From: Atherinomorus stipes
Taxonomy: Eukaryota > Chordata > Actinopteri > Atheriniformes > Atherinidae
Assembly: GCA_023101725.1 (NCBI GenBank)
Contig: JALJCO010007140.1
Location: forward strand, 33,501 to 97,500
Direction of reading: 5' to 3'
Length of the DNA stretch: 64,000 bases
Positions within the stretch are counted from its first letter, which is position 1. The number at the start of each line of letters is the position of its first letter. Under the pieces are notes generated by a model. The model was given only the letters and a program-made list of their open reading frames with translations. It made no database searches and was not told the DNA's origin. Position numbers and translations under genes: made by a program. Shown piece after piece: positions 32,418 to 43,941 of the stretch.

Positions 32418-34855
32418 AGTCATGAGCGGGGGGTGGGGGGGGGACAGGGTCCTTTCATACCCCGATCTCCCGGGCGCTACTGGGGGGAGGGGGGGACAGT
32501 GGCTACTTCACGCGCCAGTGGTTAAGGCTGGCTGTATTGCGGGGGATCTGCTGGCCTGGGGGATGCCTGGCCTGCTGCGTCCGGGGGTGGGGGATGGGGG
32601 TGGTGGTGGGGGGGGGACGTGTTGGGGGCTTGGAGCTCGCGGCTCCTTCCCCGGCCCGAGCTACCACTCAGGAGGCACGAGGGCATGGGCAAGAGAGAGG
32701 TGGGTATTTGAGAATAATGAATGAGAGTGTGAAAGAGGAAATGTGGGAGGGAGGAACTTGGGCTGGAAGAGGGAGGAGATGTGGGTAAGTGGTTGGAGGA
32801 AAGGGGGGATGGAGGAAGGAGTGGCATGCTCGTGAGTGTCTATTAGGGATGGTCATGAGGGGCTGAAGGAAGGAAGGGCGGGAGTGTGATAGGTCAGAGG
32901 GATGGGCGGGGCTGGACATGTAAGGGGGGACTGTATGGGGTATTGGGGGTATAGGGAGGGTGGGGGCGTATGTGTGGGGGGATGGGGAGGGGTTGGTGCA
33001 GTTATGTGGGGGGAGTGCATGTGTGTGTTAGAGGGTATGAGGAGGTGGGGGGTAGGTGTGGACGGTAGAGGGAGGAGAGTGTTGGGGGTGGAGAGAGGAG
33101 TGAGTGTGGGTATGTAAGGTCGGAGGGCGGAGTGGGTGGGTGTATGTGTGTGTGGGGGGGGGTACACGGAGGTGTTGGGTAGGGCTGGGCGGTGTGGGCG
33201 GAGGTTCGTATCTCGGTGTTCGTGCCGGGCATCTTGGTGTCGGTGTGGTGCGGTGTGGCTGCGGGTTGGTTGGGGGCCGGGCGCTTTGGTGGGGGGTGCG
33301 GTTTTGTTTGTGGCTTCCGGGGCTTTTTGTGCGGGGCGGGCGCAGGGGGATCTGTATCCTGTATGTGGTTGCTCTTGCGGTATTGATGTCTTGGGTGCCT
33401 GTGTCTCGATGTGGGGGCGGTGACGGTATATCTTTCAGCCCTAGTGTTGGGGTAGGTGTGTGGGGAGTGTGTGTGTGAGCGTGGTGGCGGGGTAGGGGGT
33501 GGTAGAGGTGGTGGCGCCCTGGTGTCAGGTGTATGGGGCAGGGACTTTGGGGTGGGGGCTGGCCTGCCCTGGGGGGGCGTCGTCTGGGGGGTCCGGTCCT
33601 CCTGGGTTTCGGTTGGGCCGCCCGGGTCCGGGGGGGGGGTGGCTGCTCCTGGGCGCTTGGGCCCTGGGCCCGGCGCTGTCTCCGCTCCGGGGGACGCCCG
33701 GCGCCCGGTGGGGTCGGCAGCTGCTGGTCTTGGTCCGCTGGGGCCTGGGCCCCCAGACTGCAGGGGGCTCCGGCTGGGGCCGCCTTTTGCCGCCCTTCGG
33801 GGGATGCATGTCCGCTCTTTGGGGGGGTAGCTGGGATCTGGGCCTCTGGGTGGCTGCTGGGGGCCTGGGTCGTGAGCCTTGCGGGCTTCCTCCTCCTTGC
33901 GGAGACGAGGCTGCATCTGCATGACTGTATCACCACGGAGCACCCTTTATTATGCATGTTGACACTGTGACACTACTTCCCATTGCGATGACTAGGTTGT
34001 ACCTCTTCTCTACTTCCCATTGCGATGACTAGGTTGTACCTCTTCTCTACTTCCCATTGCGATGACTAGGTTGTACCTCTTCTCTACTTCCCATTGCGAT
34101 GACTAGGTTGTACCTCTTCTCTGCTTCCCATTGCGATGACTAGGTTGTACCTCTTCTCTACTTCCCATTGCGATGACTAGGTTGTACCTCTTCTCTACTT
34201 CCCATTGCGATGACTAGGTTGTACCTCTTCTCTGCTTCCCATTGCGATGACTAGGTTGTACCTCTTCTCTACTTCCCATTGCGATGACTAGGTTGTACCT
34301 CTTCTCTACTTCCCATTGCGATGACTAGGTTGTACCTCTTCTCTACTTCCCATTGCGATGACTAGGTTGTACCTCTTCTCTGCTTCCCATTGCGCTGACT
34401 AGGTCGTACCTCTTCTCTGCGTAGTTCTGCGTGTGTTTGTGTGTGTTTGTATGATCTGAGGATATTTAAGCCACCTGCAGGTCCTCCTGTAGGGGATTGC
34501 TTGTTTTGTTTTCCAACAGAGACCTTGGTTGTTTAGGGATCGCTGTACAGATGTACCAGTGAACTGTGTAAGTGGATTCATGTTTTCTCTCCTCTCTCTC
34601 TTCCTCTTCCTTACTCCTCTCTCTCTGTTTCACTTTCTATCATTACCTCTGTTAACTTTCATTTCTCCCTTGTCAGGCCCAGCAGTATGAAATGGAATGG
34701 TGTAATAGACAAATGTTTAAATAAAGAAATAAAATGAATAAACATGATATCAAGTGGAGCCTTATGTTCATAAAGCTCCGCTTGGTAAAGCAAAACTGTT
34801 CAACAGAATAAAGCAATCAGATTTCCATTCTGCTTGCTTCGATGCTGGACAGGAC

Positions 34856-34890
<35 letters not shown>
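32418..34890 (+). mobile_element. Poly-A retroelement inserted in the 61-bp array, unassigned family
   Basis: A perfect 13-bp target duplication AGATTCTGCTACT (32405-32417 and 34891-34903) flanks it, and it ends in about 30 A after several AATAAA signals near 34720-34830. It was therefore inserted by LINE-type target-primed reverse transcription. The first 1.5 kb is extremely G-rich on the sense strand, with many runs of four or more G. This is followed by a 37-bp tandem array and an AT-rich 3' part. No RT motif is present. The long proline/threonine-rich frames on the opposite strand are a by-product of base composition. It is probably the 3' UTR of a 5'-truncated LINE, possibly L1/Tx1-like. 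Confidence 0.85.
33973..34425. repeat. 37-bp tandem array (about 12 copies)
   Basis: The unit is CTACTTCCCATTGCGATGAC followed by TAGGTTGTACCTCTTCT. It is very uniform except for TCTAC/TCTGC, with one TGCGCTGAC and one AGGTCGTACC near the end. It lies inside the inserted retroelement. Confidence 0.97.
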
Positions 34891-34893
<3 letters not shown>

Positions 34894-34935
34894 TTCTGCT
34901 ACTGTTAGCAGCCGAGGCTAGCACCGTTAGCTGTC
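34891..34935. repeat. Last partial unit of the 61-bp array
   Basis: The right flank of the retroelement continues with CTGCTACTGTTAGCAGCCGA and GGCTAGCACCGTTAG, the 61-bp monomer. This shows that the retroelement landed near the right edge of the array. Confidence 0.9.
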
Positions 34936-35112
34936 TGGTCAGAAACTGTGATGGAATCTAAATAAAGTGTCAGATTCTCTCCTTCAGTTGTTTCACCTGC
35001 AGACAAAGCAGTGAATGCTGCTCATGTTTGAAAACTTCTAGCATCAAATAGCATTAAATTTGTTCATGTAGCTCATCCACGGAGCCGCGGAGGCGGTGGT
35101 AGATGACCGCCA

Positions 35113-35196
35113 TAGATATCACTAGATGCCACCTCCGATGCTGCTGTCCATTGGAACGATACGTCAGCTCAGCCGCCATCTTAGGCAGGGGGAAGC
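35113..35196 (+). repeat. Dispersed repeat fragment, plus-oriented member of an inverted pair
   Basis: It runs from CACTAGATGCCACCTCCG to CAGCCGCCATCTTAGGCAGG. A similar segment occurs in reverse orientation at 36297-36363 (its complement reads CACTAGATGCCTCCTTCAGA to GCCGCCATCTTGGGCAGG). No coding content. Confidence 0.6.
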
Positions 35197-36296
35197 CGCG
35201 TCTCCTCATTGCATTAATCAGTGAAGGCAGAGATCTATCCCCGATTAATTACTCCAGAACTGACTCAATTTTCAAGCCGTTTGGTTTATTTTAAATATTT
35301 GACATTTATGACAAAGATTATTTAATTTACATACACACATACTTAGACACACCCACATACATACATACATAGTGATTTTATAGCCTGGTACACTAGCGTG
35401 ACCAATGCCACATATGAGACACGGCAAGTCAGACGTGTATCTCATACATGGCGCTGGTCAGGAAGCTTTTTGAATTATTTTGAAAAAAAAATCCTGATCC
35501 CTCTCCCTCTCTCTCTCTTTCTCTCTCTCTCTTTATCCATACATATACATGGTTAGTGGAGCACAAATATAATGAATAAATAAATAAGCTATAATTCAAA
35601 TCATAAACCAGAACAAAACTCACAATTAATTAAAAAAATGTAATAAATACCACCAAAACCAAACACGTAAAACCTTTATTCATTCATTTTCTGTTGTAGT
35701 AAAAACTACAAATTTGAGCACATTAAAATCAGGTTTAATGTACCATCATGACAGGATTTATTCATCCTCTTCATGTCCATCATCCAGTTCTGCTTCAGGT
35801 AAATGAGCTGATTTTAGCTACCAGGTGTAATGATTTTGTTTTTCACAGGGTCTTTATCAGGTTTGTATTTCTGGTAAGTCTAGATACATAAATAATATTC
35901 TACATTATTCAGGTACTTCAGAATAACTCATCCATGTGATGTTTAAAAAATGTCTTCTCAGAATATTTCATTTTAACATGAAAGATGTGACACTAATGAA
36001 GTTTTAAATGTTTCTATGAGGATGAATTCAGAAAGGAAAACTTTCTCACCGTTTCTTTTAGAATCATATAGTGGCACTGAAATATTTTGATCATGTGAGA
36101 AATTATCATGATACAAACTTTGCAAAAATGTCAGGAAAAGTAAAACTAGATGGTTTCAGTCCTTTCAGACGAGTTGACTGTCCAGTTCTGTCCAAGTCTT
36201 CTGGTCTGAAATGAGCTGCAGAGGCTGAACGATCTTTCAGCATGAAGCCGAAGAAACGACACCGAACCACAGATACGGACCTCACTGCTGTAAGAA

Positions 36297-36363
36297 AACC
36301 CTGCCCAAGATGGCGGCCGAGCCAACGTACGCTACGGGTCTGAAGGAGGCATCTAGTGTTTAT
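36297..36363 (-). repeat. Dispersed repeat fragment, minus-oriented member of an inverted pair
   Basis: Partner of 35113-35196, about 1.1 kb away. The shared core is CACTAGATGCC and GCCGCCATCTTRGGCAGGG. The AAGATGGCGGC motif resembles YY1 sites seen at the start of L1 copies in this window, but no LINE follows. Confidence 0.6.
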
Positions 36364-37144
36364 ATTTATGGACGACCGCAACTTACTAAGCACAAGTTTG
36401 AGACCAAAATGGCGGCGCCCATCCTGACTTCCTCAATAAGCTGAATAGCTCCCTCAGCTTTCTGAAGGGGGGGTAAACGACCTTTTATGTTGTTACTTTT
36501 TTCTACTAATGCAAACAGCATAAACTTGGTGCAGGTGTGTATTCTGGTCTGACTCCTGATCTTCTAGAAGATGGGGTGTGTAACTCTTTCTCTAAGGTCT
36601 CTAACTAAAATCCTCCTCATTTCCTCCTTAGAGCCAATCCGTGCCACATTGACTTGCATTGAAAAGGACCTTTCTAGAATCAAATGTTATTCCAAAATAA
36701 ATGTTTAGGAGAACATTTTTCTCCGCACACACTTGCTCTACACTTCAATGATGTAGTTTGAACTGTTTTCCATGACATCAGACCATTTACTCAGAAGGAG
36801 CCCCCCCGCTTTTTTATCTTAGTGATGAAACCAGAGACTTCAATGTTATTTCAGCCAATCAGAGTCCTTCAAACACTCAAAAATGCTGAACATCCAATGA
36901 CGTAAACAATCTTTTTTCTTCTTTCATGTGAGGTTATTTGAGCATGAAAGAGTCTCACATTTGTTATTTTGGTGTTTGTTTTTCCAGCATTGTGATCAGT
37001 CAGATCACATGCTAATTATTTAGCTCAGTCTGTTGCAGGGAATTTAGTTCCCTCTCTGTAATGCTGCCATTCCAGTTCAAACTGGAATTTTTCCCACATT
37101 CTTTAGGGGCCTACAGGCCTGCCACCCACAGGCTATTTTTTTTT

Positions 37145-37307
37145 CTATTAATTTTAACCCTCTTTCAGTTTTAGGCAGTGTGAACATTGTGTGGACAAAC
37201 TGGAACATAAAAGGTTAAAATTTTGAAACTCATTGTTTTTTTGTATTGATGGTTAGACCAGAAGTCAGTGATGACAGCCATGAAAGAAAATGGCAACTTT
37301 AAATTTT
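37145..37307 (+). repeat. Dispersed repeat, left half, split by an L1 insertion
   Basis: The run from TTTTAACCCTCTTTCAGTTT to ATGAAAGAAAATGGCAACTT is similar to the uninterrupted copy at 56925-57081. After the L1 (from 50198) the flank continues ATTTACCGGCCATTGGCCAG, matching ATTTACAGGCCGTTAATGAC at 57088. The comparison shows where the L1 inserted. Confidence 0.75.
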
Positions 37308-37877
37308 TTTTTAAACATGTTTTTATTGTTTTTCACCAGTAATATAATCAACAGTACAAAAGAAGATAACAACTGTAGTTACAATCATAATATTAATATT
37401 GGCAATAGTGATAATAATAAAAATTAAAATGTAGAAAATGATTTTAAAAAAAGAAAAAAGAAAAAATACAATGGTACAAAAAAGTTTTGAAAAATATGCA
37501 TATGCATATACACACACTCACACACATATATACACACATATATATATACATACATACCCATACACACGCATATATACATATACATGCACATACACATACG
37601 CACACATGCACACATACACACATAAGCCTAAAATTATAGAATGAAATACTTCAGACTTTGGACAGCAGACAACTATTTAGAAATATATGTGGCATTATAA
37701 ACAAGAGGGGCGGGGGATGGACTAACGCAACACAGGTGTCAAGGGTGCAGATGGAAGCCTCATTCAAAGGATCAACAGAAAAAAATAAGGGAAAAAAATC
37801 AAAGGCGTTAGAGGACATTACTATAGGCAAGGCATGTTTGTATGAAGAAAATCAAGATAACTACTGAATTTTTAAAA

Positions 37878-38682
37878 TTAAACATTGCTATCAATGAAGG
37901 TTTTTATTGGATTCCAAATTTTGGCAAATGTCCTAGGTTTCTTGCATAACTTATATCTGAGTTCTTCCAGGTGTAATACATTACTCAATTCGCTAAGCCA
38001 CATCTCAAAAGTGGGCCCAGAGTCTTCCTTCCACATCCTAAGAATGGTTTTCTTTGCTAACACCATACAAAATGAGACTGCCTGTGATTGGAATTGGTCT
38101 GTCTTGTTAAATGTGGACCCCAAGACACTGATTATCGGATCTGGCTTTAGGGGAGTGGAATATGCTCTAGACAGGAAATCAAATACTTCCCACCAGAATG
38201 GCTGAATTTTTGAACATGACCATAAAGAATGAACTAGTGTACCTTCATACAGTTTACATTTATCACAGATAGGGGATATTGCTGGATACATCTTGTGCAA
38301 TCTCGATTTTGTAAAATGAAGTCTATGAATGACCTTAAATTGGATCAGAATGTGCCTAACATTGACAGAACATCTGGTAATATTGCCTATAGGCATTCTT
38401 CCCAAGTTTCCTCAGTTATCTGGTGAGACAATTCCGATTCCCATTCTTCCTTAATTTTGTCTGTGCTTATGTCCTCAGCCTGTGTCAATATATTGTAATA
38501 AAAAGATATAGCCCCTCTGTCTTTTGGATCACGCTTATTTATATTTTCAATAACTGAATGGACATTGATTTTTGGAAAGTTGAGGAGATGCTTCCTGGTA
38601 AAATCCCTGACCTGCAAATACTTAAAAAAAACCTGTGGAAGGAAGGTTATATTTCTGTTTAATTTGGGTGAATGATCACAAA
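37878..38682 (-). pseudogene. L1 ORF2p C-terminal domain
   Basis: Two overlapping frames hold the L1/Tx1-type C-terminal region. A segment like KQKYNLPSTGFF near 38660 is followed by YLQVRDFTRKHLLNFPKI, then HILIQFKVIHRLHFTKSRLH and the zinc-knuckle-like CDKCKLYEGTLVHSLWSC with IQPFWWEVFD. It ends at FIDSNV. One frameshift (about 38395) separates the frames. In L1 this domain binds RNA during target-primed reverse transcription. It joins to 44287-44115 across the Ngaro-like insertion. Confidence 0.85.
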
Positions 38683-38817
38683 TGAGGTTAATTCATTAAC
38701 ATGTGTTCAGGAGCAGGACCACGCCTCAACCACACCTGCCTCCAATCTCACTAATCACCAAGCAGCCTTAAATACTCGCTCACCTCATCAACTCAGTTTC
38801 TCGTTCTCTCGACGACC
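38683..38817 (+). repeat. Split direct repeat A1
   Basis: ATGAGGTTAATTCATTAACA to TCTCGTTCTCTCGACGACC. It differs from A2 at very few positions (ATGTGTTC versus ATAGGTTC), which suggests a fairly recent insertion despite decayed coding regions. Confidence 0.9.
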
Positions 38818-39504
38818 TACCGACGTTGCAGCCGTTGCTGCCTTCGCTGCTTCTCATCATCTTCCTCGCCCGCCGGTGGCCCTCGTTCCCTCATTGCTGA
38901 TCGTCCATTGTAACCGTTGTGGGCGGCTGCTCTCCTCGGACGACTAGTTTCCTAGCGCTCCAACCGCAGCCCGACACTCCGCCTGTACTCCACGCATTTC
39001 GTGTCGTCACCTTTTGGTTCACGGATCGTCTTTCCTCCTCACACGGTCGGGCCTCATGGCCGCCGGCTTCGCCGCTCTTCTTGCTCCTCGGACCCGCCGT
39101 CCTGCAGCCTCCACGCCGTTCGAGCGGCGCACCGCAGTTGGACCAGCTTCCCGGCCCGCGGCCGCCTTCTCTTGCCCAAACGGTTTCCGCCGGCGGTGCC
39201 AGGTCTTCGGCACTTCCTGCTCCTCCGGGCGGCTTCCTCCTGGCCGGTTTCTTGCAACGTCGCAGCCCCGCCTCTGCCGCCTGCAACTCTCTGGGTTGTC
39301 TCTCCCGCACCTGCTCCGTCTGTCATGGAGCTTTCTCGGCTCGTTTCCTCTTTTCCTCTCGTTCGTCTCTTGCAGTCCCGGCGCTGTCCGACCGCTTCCG
39401 CATTTCTCGGCCTCGTTTCCGTTCTTCTGGTTCTGGTTACACCGCGGCTCCTTACTCTCGTCCACACGTATCAGCGCCGCCACAGCCGGTCCTCACCTGT
39501 CCTC

Positions 39505-39845
39505 TAGTGATGTGTCGTTCACGAACGATTCGTTCAATATGAACTAATCTTTTATATGACTCGGAAGTAATGAGTCCTCTCAGAGAGCGATTCGTTCATT
39601 TTCATGCACTGCGCTCTCTTGCCACACGGCAGCAGCTGTAAGCTCAGCCAGCCAGCAGGATGGCAGGAAACAGAAATGATTAGTTCATGACTCAACCAAC
39701 TGTGTCGGTCCACAGGTATCGTTCTTTTGTGACAGTCAGGCTGCTCAGGCTGTGTGGTGAGGAGGAGCAAGCACTTTAGTTCGTTCATAATCTTTCATAC
39801 GGATCAGTACAGATCTTTCATTCATTCATTTCATTCATTTGTCAC
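39505..39845. mobile_element. Possible hAT-type insert within the Ngaro-like element
   Basis: TAGTGATGTGTCGTTCACGA at 39505 is the kind of terminus found on fish hAT-derived MITEs. The following 340 bp are AT-rich and contrast with the GC-rich gag-like DNA on both sides, which resumes at about 39850. No matching right TIR or 8-bp duplication was identified. Confidence 0.4.
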
Positions 39846-41540
39846 GTGAGAGCTGCGCTGCGGTTACGGGGCTGTGGAGAGGAGACCAACAAGGAATGAT
39901 GTCTGGTATCTTATGTTCATTCGTCCGGCCCATAGCCGCTTCAGCTGTGGCTCTCATCAGTCCATCAGGGCCTCCACCCGCTCCAACCGCTGCTCAGCTT
40001 CTCGCCACGTTCTCTCACACTGGGCCTCGTGCTGCCCTTTACCCATGGCCTCCGCCAGCTCCGCTCCAACCGACGCTCATCTTCTCGCCCGTTCCCCCCC
40101 CCCGGCCGGCCTGCCCCCCCCCACCCCCCCCCCCCCCCCCGCCCCTCCAGCCCCTCCCTCTTCCTTCTCCCGCCCCGCCCCCCTCCCCCCCCACAGCCTC
40201 CACCCGCTCCAACCGCTGCTCAGCTTCTCGCCACGTTCTCTCACACTGGGCCTCGTGCTGCCCTTTACCATGGACACAGCCTCCACCCGCTCCAACCGCT
40301 GCTCAGCTTCTCGCCACGTTCTCTCACACTGGGCCACGTGCTGCCCTCTGCCACGGACACGGCCGGCACAGCCCTCAGATTACCACCTTCCCGATTCTAC
40401 CTGGGTCCCATGCCATCTCTTTGCCATCTTTAGTCCAGGACTGGTGGCTGCTCGCTCCATCGCTCTCCCCGGCCCTCTCTGACGGCCTTTTGGCCACGCT
40501 CGCCGCCTCAGCGGCGCCTCTGTCGGCTGGTCTCCTCTGGCCCTCCACCGGTTCTGCGATGGCTCTTGCTAGCCTATTGGGCCTTTGCCTGCTCCAACCA
40601 GGGCACGCCTCCACGCCGAAGTCTCTCACGGTCTGCCATGCACGACCCTTGGCACGGTCTCCCACCACGGTCTCCTGGACTCTGGATCTCACTGCCTCCA
40701 TTCACAGTGCATCTGTTGAGCCAGCCTCTCCAGCTCTCAGCCGCTTCAACGGTCGCTCTTCCCGGTCTATTCACGCCCCCGTCACGGCGGTCGCTCGCAC
40801 TCTCCGCTGCACATCCCTCAGCCACACGCCCGACTGGGCTGCCACGGTACCAGCCCTGCCTTTCTCCCCGGCTCCACCGTTCTCCCCTGCCATCTCCCGG
40901 GGCACCCTCCCACGATTAGCCTCCGCCTGGCTCGTCTGGCACACACCAACGCGTCGCTTCCGCCTCTGCTCAGTCTTTCACGGAGCCTTTCTCTGCTCAT
41001 TTCTTCCTTCCTTTCCTCCCTTCTGTCTCTGGCCGTCCCGGCACCGCCGACGGCCGCTCTCGCTTCTTCTCGGCTTCCGATTCCTCGTGTTTTCTTGGCT
41101 GCCGGCTACGCCGCAGCCTCTTCCTTTCCTTCTTGCGTTCTGGTGCGGCCACAGCCGTGCCCCTCCTGCCATCTTCGGGGCCCCAGCCCTTTCTGCCTTT
41201 TCTGGCTTTTCTGCCCTCTCCTTCTTTCGTTCTGGCTTATTTCGTCCTTGTTCCCTCTCTGCCCCTCTCCCTGCTTCTGCCCCTTTTTTGTGCAAATTGC
41301 TTCTGGCTGTCCTGGGTCTCACAGCCGGCTACCGCCATGCCACCCATCCAGCCGCCCGTCTCTGCCCTGCATCCCGGTGGCTCCTGTCTCCTGGTTTTGG
41401 CGGGTCACTATGTTGACTTGGTGCTGTTATTGTACCCTTCTTTCGCTTTTGCTCAGCTGTCGGGGTCTCGCATGCCGCTCCCGGGACCGTCGCCTGACTT
41501 CGTGGCCCGGCATCTTACTTTTCTTTTTGGGGATCACCCT
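39839..41540 (+). pseudogene. Gag-like region of the Ngaro-like element
   Basis: A plus-strand frame of 525 codons (39839-41416) and overlapping frames are rich in Pro, Ala, Ser and Leu without recognisable domains. Internally a block starting TCCACCCGCTCCAACCGCTG and ending near CACTGGGCCTCGTGCTGCCC is repeated three times (about 39974, 40200 and 40281), with a poly-C stretch between. The position upstream of the RNase H remnant suggests gag, but the compositional bias makes the frame itself weak evidence. The preceding GC-rich 38818-39500 is similar in character. Confidence 0.35.
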
Positions 41541-41559
41541 TAAGTCCTTTTCCTTTCAG

Positions 41560-41990
41560 ACCTCCTTGCCTCTGGAAAGGTCAAGCGCATCTCGAGTCTC
41601 CTCTCCAACTACGTGCTGGTGGATGAATGCACACAACGGCAGCCCTCATGGGTCATCTCGCTTATGCCATGCGCATTGGCTCCGACTTCAAACTTCTCGA
41701 TTCAGCTTCGGTGTTGTGCTCTTTACCTGCAGTACCCCATCATTATAGCCGCCATTCTCTGGGGTCATAAATGGTCCTGTAGGTCAATCCTAATTCATTC
41801 TGACGATTCCACTGCAGTCAATGTCACCTACAAGGCCATTCCCGTTCCCTTACGATCATACAGCCCATTCGCATACTCGTCTTGATCTCAGCACAGCATC
41901 AGTTCCTCCTCAGAGCTGCCTACATCCCGAGCCTCTTAACAAGTATTCGCTCCGAATCAGACCAACACCAGACTCCAGTCCCTCCATTCA
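41560..41990 (+). pseudogene. Ngaro/DIRS-type RNase H remnant
   Basis: The plus strand shows AAILWGHKWSCRSILIHSDD followed by STAVNVTYKAIPVPLRS, then in another frame AQHQFLLRAAYIP. DIRS-order RNase H domains have the pattern WGxxWxxxxIxxHxDN then HNFxxxAxHxPG with a terminal DxLSR. The first parts are clear, the last is lost. A polypurine-rich stretch (42025-42470) of low information follows. Confidence 0.65.
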
Positions 41991-42479
41991 CCAACCATCT
42001 TCAGTAAGATCACAAAAAAGGAACTCGAAAAAAAAAAAAAAAAAAAAGAAAATGGGAGGAAAAATGGGAAAAAAAGGGAAAGATAGAGTGTGGTTAGAAA
42101 AAAGGTAAAAGAGAAGTAATAAAATAATGAGACTACTAGTAAAATATAAATGAAAAAGAAAAAAGTTATTAAGAAGGAGAGAAGGAGGAAATGAAAAAAG
42201 ATGGGGAGGAAAAAAAAAAAAATAAAAAAAAGAGTGGGGAGATGGAGTAGGGAAGAAAGAGGAGTGAATGGAAAAAAAAAAAAGATCTAAATTCTGAGTA
42301 AAGGAAGGAGAAACTATAATGTGTGAAAGAAAAAAAGAGAGAAGAAAGGAGAAGAGAGTGGGAGGTGGGGAAGAAAAAATTATTAATTGTAAATGAATGA
42401 TCAATAGATTTATCATAAAAAATTAGTATATAGAAAGAGAAGGGAAAAGAAAAAAGAGATTCACTGTCTGTTGCCTCAA

Positions 42480-43380
42480 GTGAAGCCATCCTTGACAGTC
42501 TCGCTCCATGCATACTCTCAGCCTCCCTCACCGGCTGGAACAGTTTCAAAACGTATCATTCTGTCTATGAACTCGCTTCCCTCAGTTTGATATTACCACA
42601 CTTTACAGTTACATCGCCTGTATTTCCTCTTTCCAAAGAATTCTCTGTTCCACTATCCACACTTACCTTCCGGTATATTCTTCTGTCGGCTCTTGCTTGG
42701 CTCTTCGTGTCCATCTTTCACTCATTGTCATGTCACCAGGCTCTTAAACAGACTTCGAAAATGAGAGTCAGCTCCGACAACGATACACCTTCCTCTCACG
42801 TTGGACTTTCTCCACCTCTGCATTAACACGTTACGACCAGGAAACTGTTCTACCATTGATCAGACCTTGGAAGCAGTCATTTTGGCATCCTATGATCCTC
42901 TGAATTTTGCACCTACAACATCCATTTTCAACTCTCCTTTTCACCCCTGCCTCTCAGACATCTGCTACTCACCTGACTGTCTCGTATTCACGCTTAAAAG
43001 AAAAACAGATCAACTCGGAATCTCTTCCCCATTTATCTGTTTGAATTGTATTCACACCTCAGCCCTTAAGAACCGGTTCCAGACTACTTCCAACTTGGAC
43101 TGCAATCAACTGCCTCACCTCTGGATCCGCTCTTCACTGAGAAAAGGAAATCGGCAACTAGATTCTGGTTCAGCAACCATTTCTGTCAAGTCCTTCTGTC
43201 CGGCTTAGAATCAGAACACTATTCCATCCATTCATTCCGCATCGGCGCAGCCACCACCGCCTCTAGATTCGATGTATCAGACCAAGAATATTCAGTCGCT
43301 CAGACGCTGGTCTTAGCAAGCCTATCGTTCAAATGTTTGCTATAACCTTTCAGATATACGTATAGCTCATTCACTTCTTG
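42480..43380 (+). pseudogene. Tyrosine recombinase remnant
   Basis: Remnants in several frames lead to SIHSFRIGAATTASR (HxxR box) near 43230 and, after an in-frame stop, a LRRWS...QAYRS segment near 43300-43330. That segment corresponds to the GRWxSxAYxxYI region containing the nucleophilic Tyr in Ngaro integrases. The upstream Arg box may lie near 42990 (VFTLKRKTDQ fits the LxxSKTDQ motif before the HxxR). The enzyme would insert the circular cDNA of the element; this copy is broken. Confidence 0.7.
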
Positions 43381-43397
43381 GCTCTGGCCAGTCATTT

Positions 43398-43576
43398 TGG
43401 GGGTTCCCTAAGCCGGACTCACAACCGATAGACTACACCCCCACACTAGGTCTTCCTCCGGCTCATCATCATATCTCATTCTTTCTTTCAATCAATCAAT
43501 CAATCAATCAATCCTTTATCATCATCACCATCGTCATCATCACTCCTTTTGTTGTGGCGTGGTCCTTGCTAGTGAA
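43398..43576 (+). repeat. Split direct repeat B1
   Basis: GGGGTTCCCTAAGCCGGACT to GTGGTCCTTGCTAGTGAA, including a CAAT tetranucleotide tract and a CATCAT tract. It is immediately followed by A2. Confidence 0.9.
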
Positions 43577-43711
43577 ATGAGGTTAATTCATTAACATAGG
43601 TTCAGGAGCAGGACCACGCCTCAACCACACCTGCCTCCAATCTCACTAATCACCAAGCAGCCTTAAATACTCGCTCACCTCATCAACTCAGTTTCTCGTT
43701 CTCTCGACGAC
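43577..43711 (+). repeat. Split direct repeat A2
   Basis: Second copy of A1, contiguous with B1. The 43712-43941 segment between A2 and B2 is pyrimidine-rich and non-coding. Confidence 0.9.
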
Positions 43712-43941
43712 CCTCCCTTCCCCTCCCTTTTCCTCTCGTTGCATCTCCTCTACCTTCCCTTTTGCCTCGTCCGCCTGCTTCGTTCGGCCTTTCTCCATCT
43801 GCTGCCCCTCCCTGGCCTTTGCCCCCCCTCTTCTCTGCCTCCCTTCTCCTTCCTGCTGTCCTACTTCTTTCCCATCATCTAACTGTCTCCACCCTTCTTG
43901 TTCCTTGTCTGCTTCCTTCTCTTCTTTCGGGTTCCATCTGA

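Larger units (their letters stand above)
34936..37144. other. Non-coding region with simple tracts
   Basis: Apart from the inverted pair at 35113-35196 and 36297-36363, it contains an ACATAC-rich tract (about 35330-35372) and a CT tract (35496-35533). It also holds several short open frames with no recognisable motifs. No gene can be supported. Confidence 0.45.

Noticed and set aside
33002..33957. Two overlapping 300-codon minus-strand frames rich in Pro, Thr and Arg
   Set aside because: They lie antisense to the G-rich part of an inserted poly-A retroelement, in several frames at once, with no motif. Stop codons are rare simply because the strand is C-rich.
39839..41416. 525-codon plus-strand Pro/Ser/Ala-rich frame as a host gene
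   Set aside because: It lies inside the Ngaro-like element, overlaps other long frames in the same GC-rich DNA, and contains an internal triplication. At most a gag-like relic.
41988..42549. Phe/Ser/Leu-rich minus-strand frames
   Set aside because: They are the complement of a polypurine (A/G) stretch within the Ngaro-like element and carry no domain.
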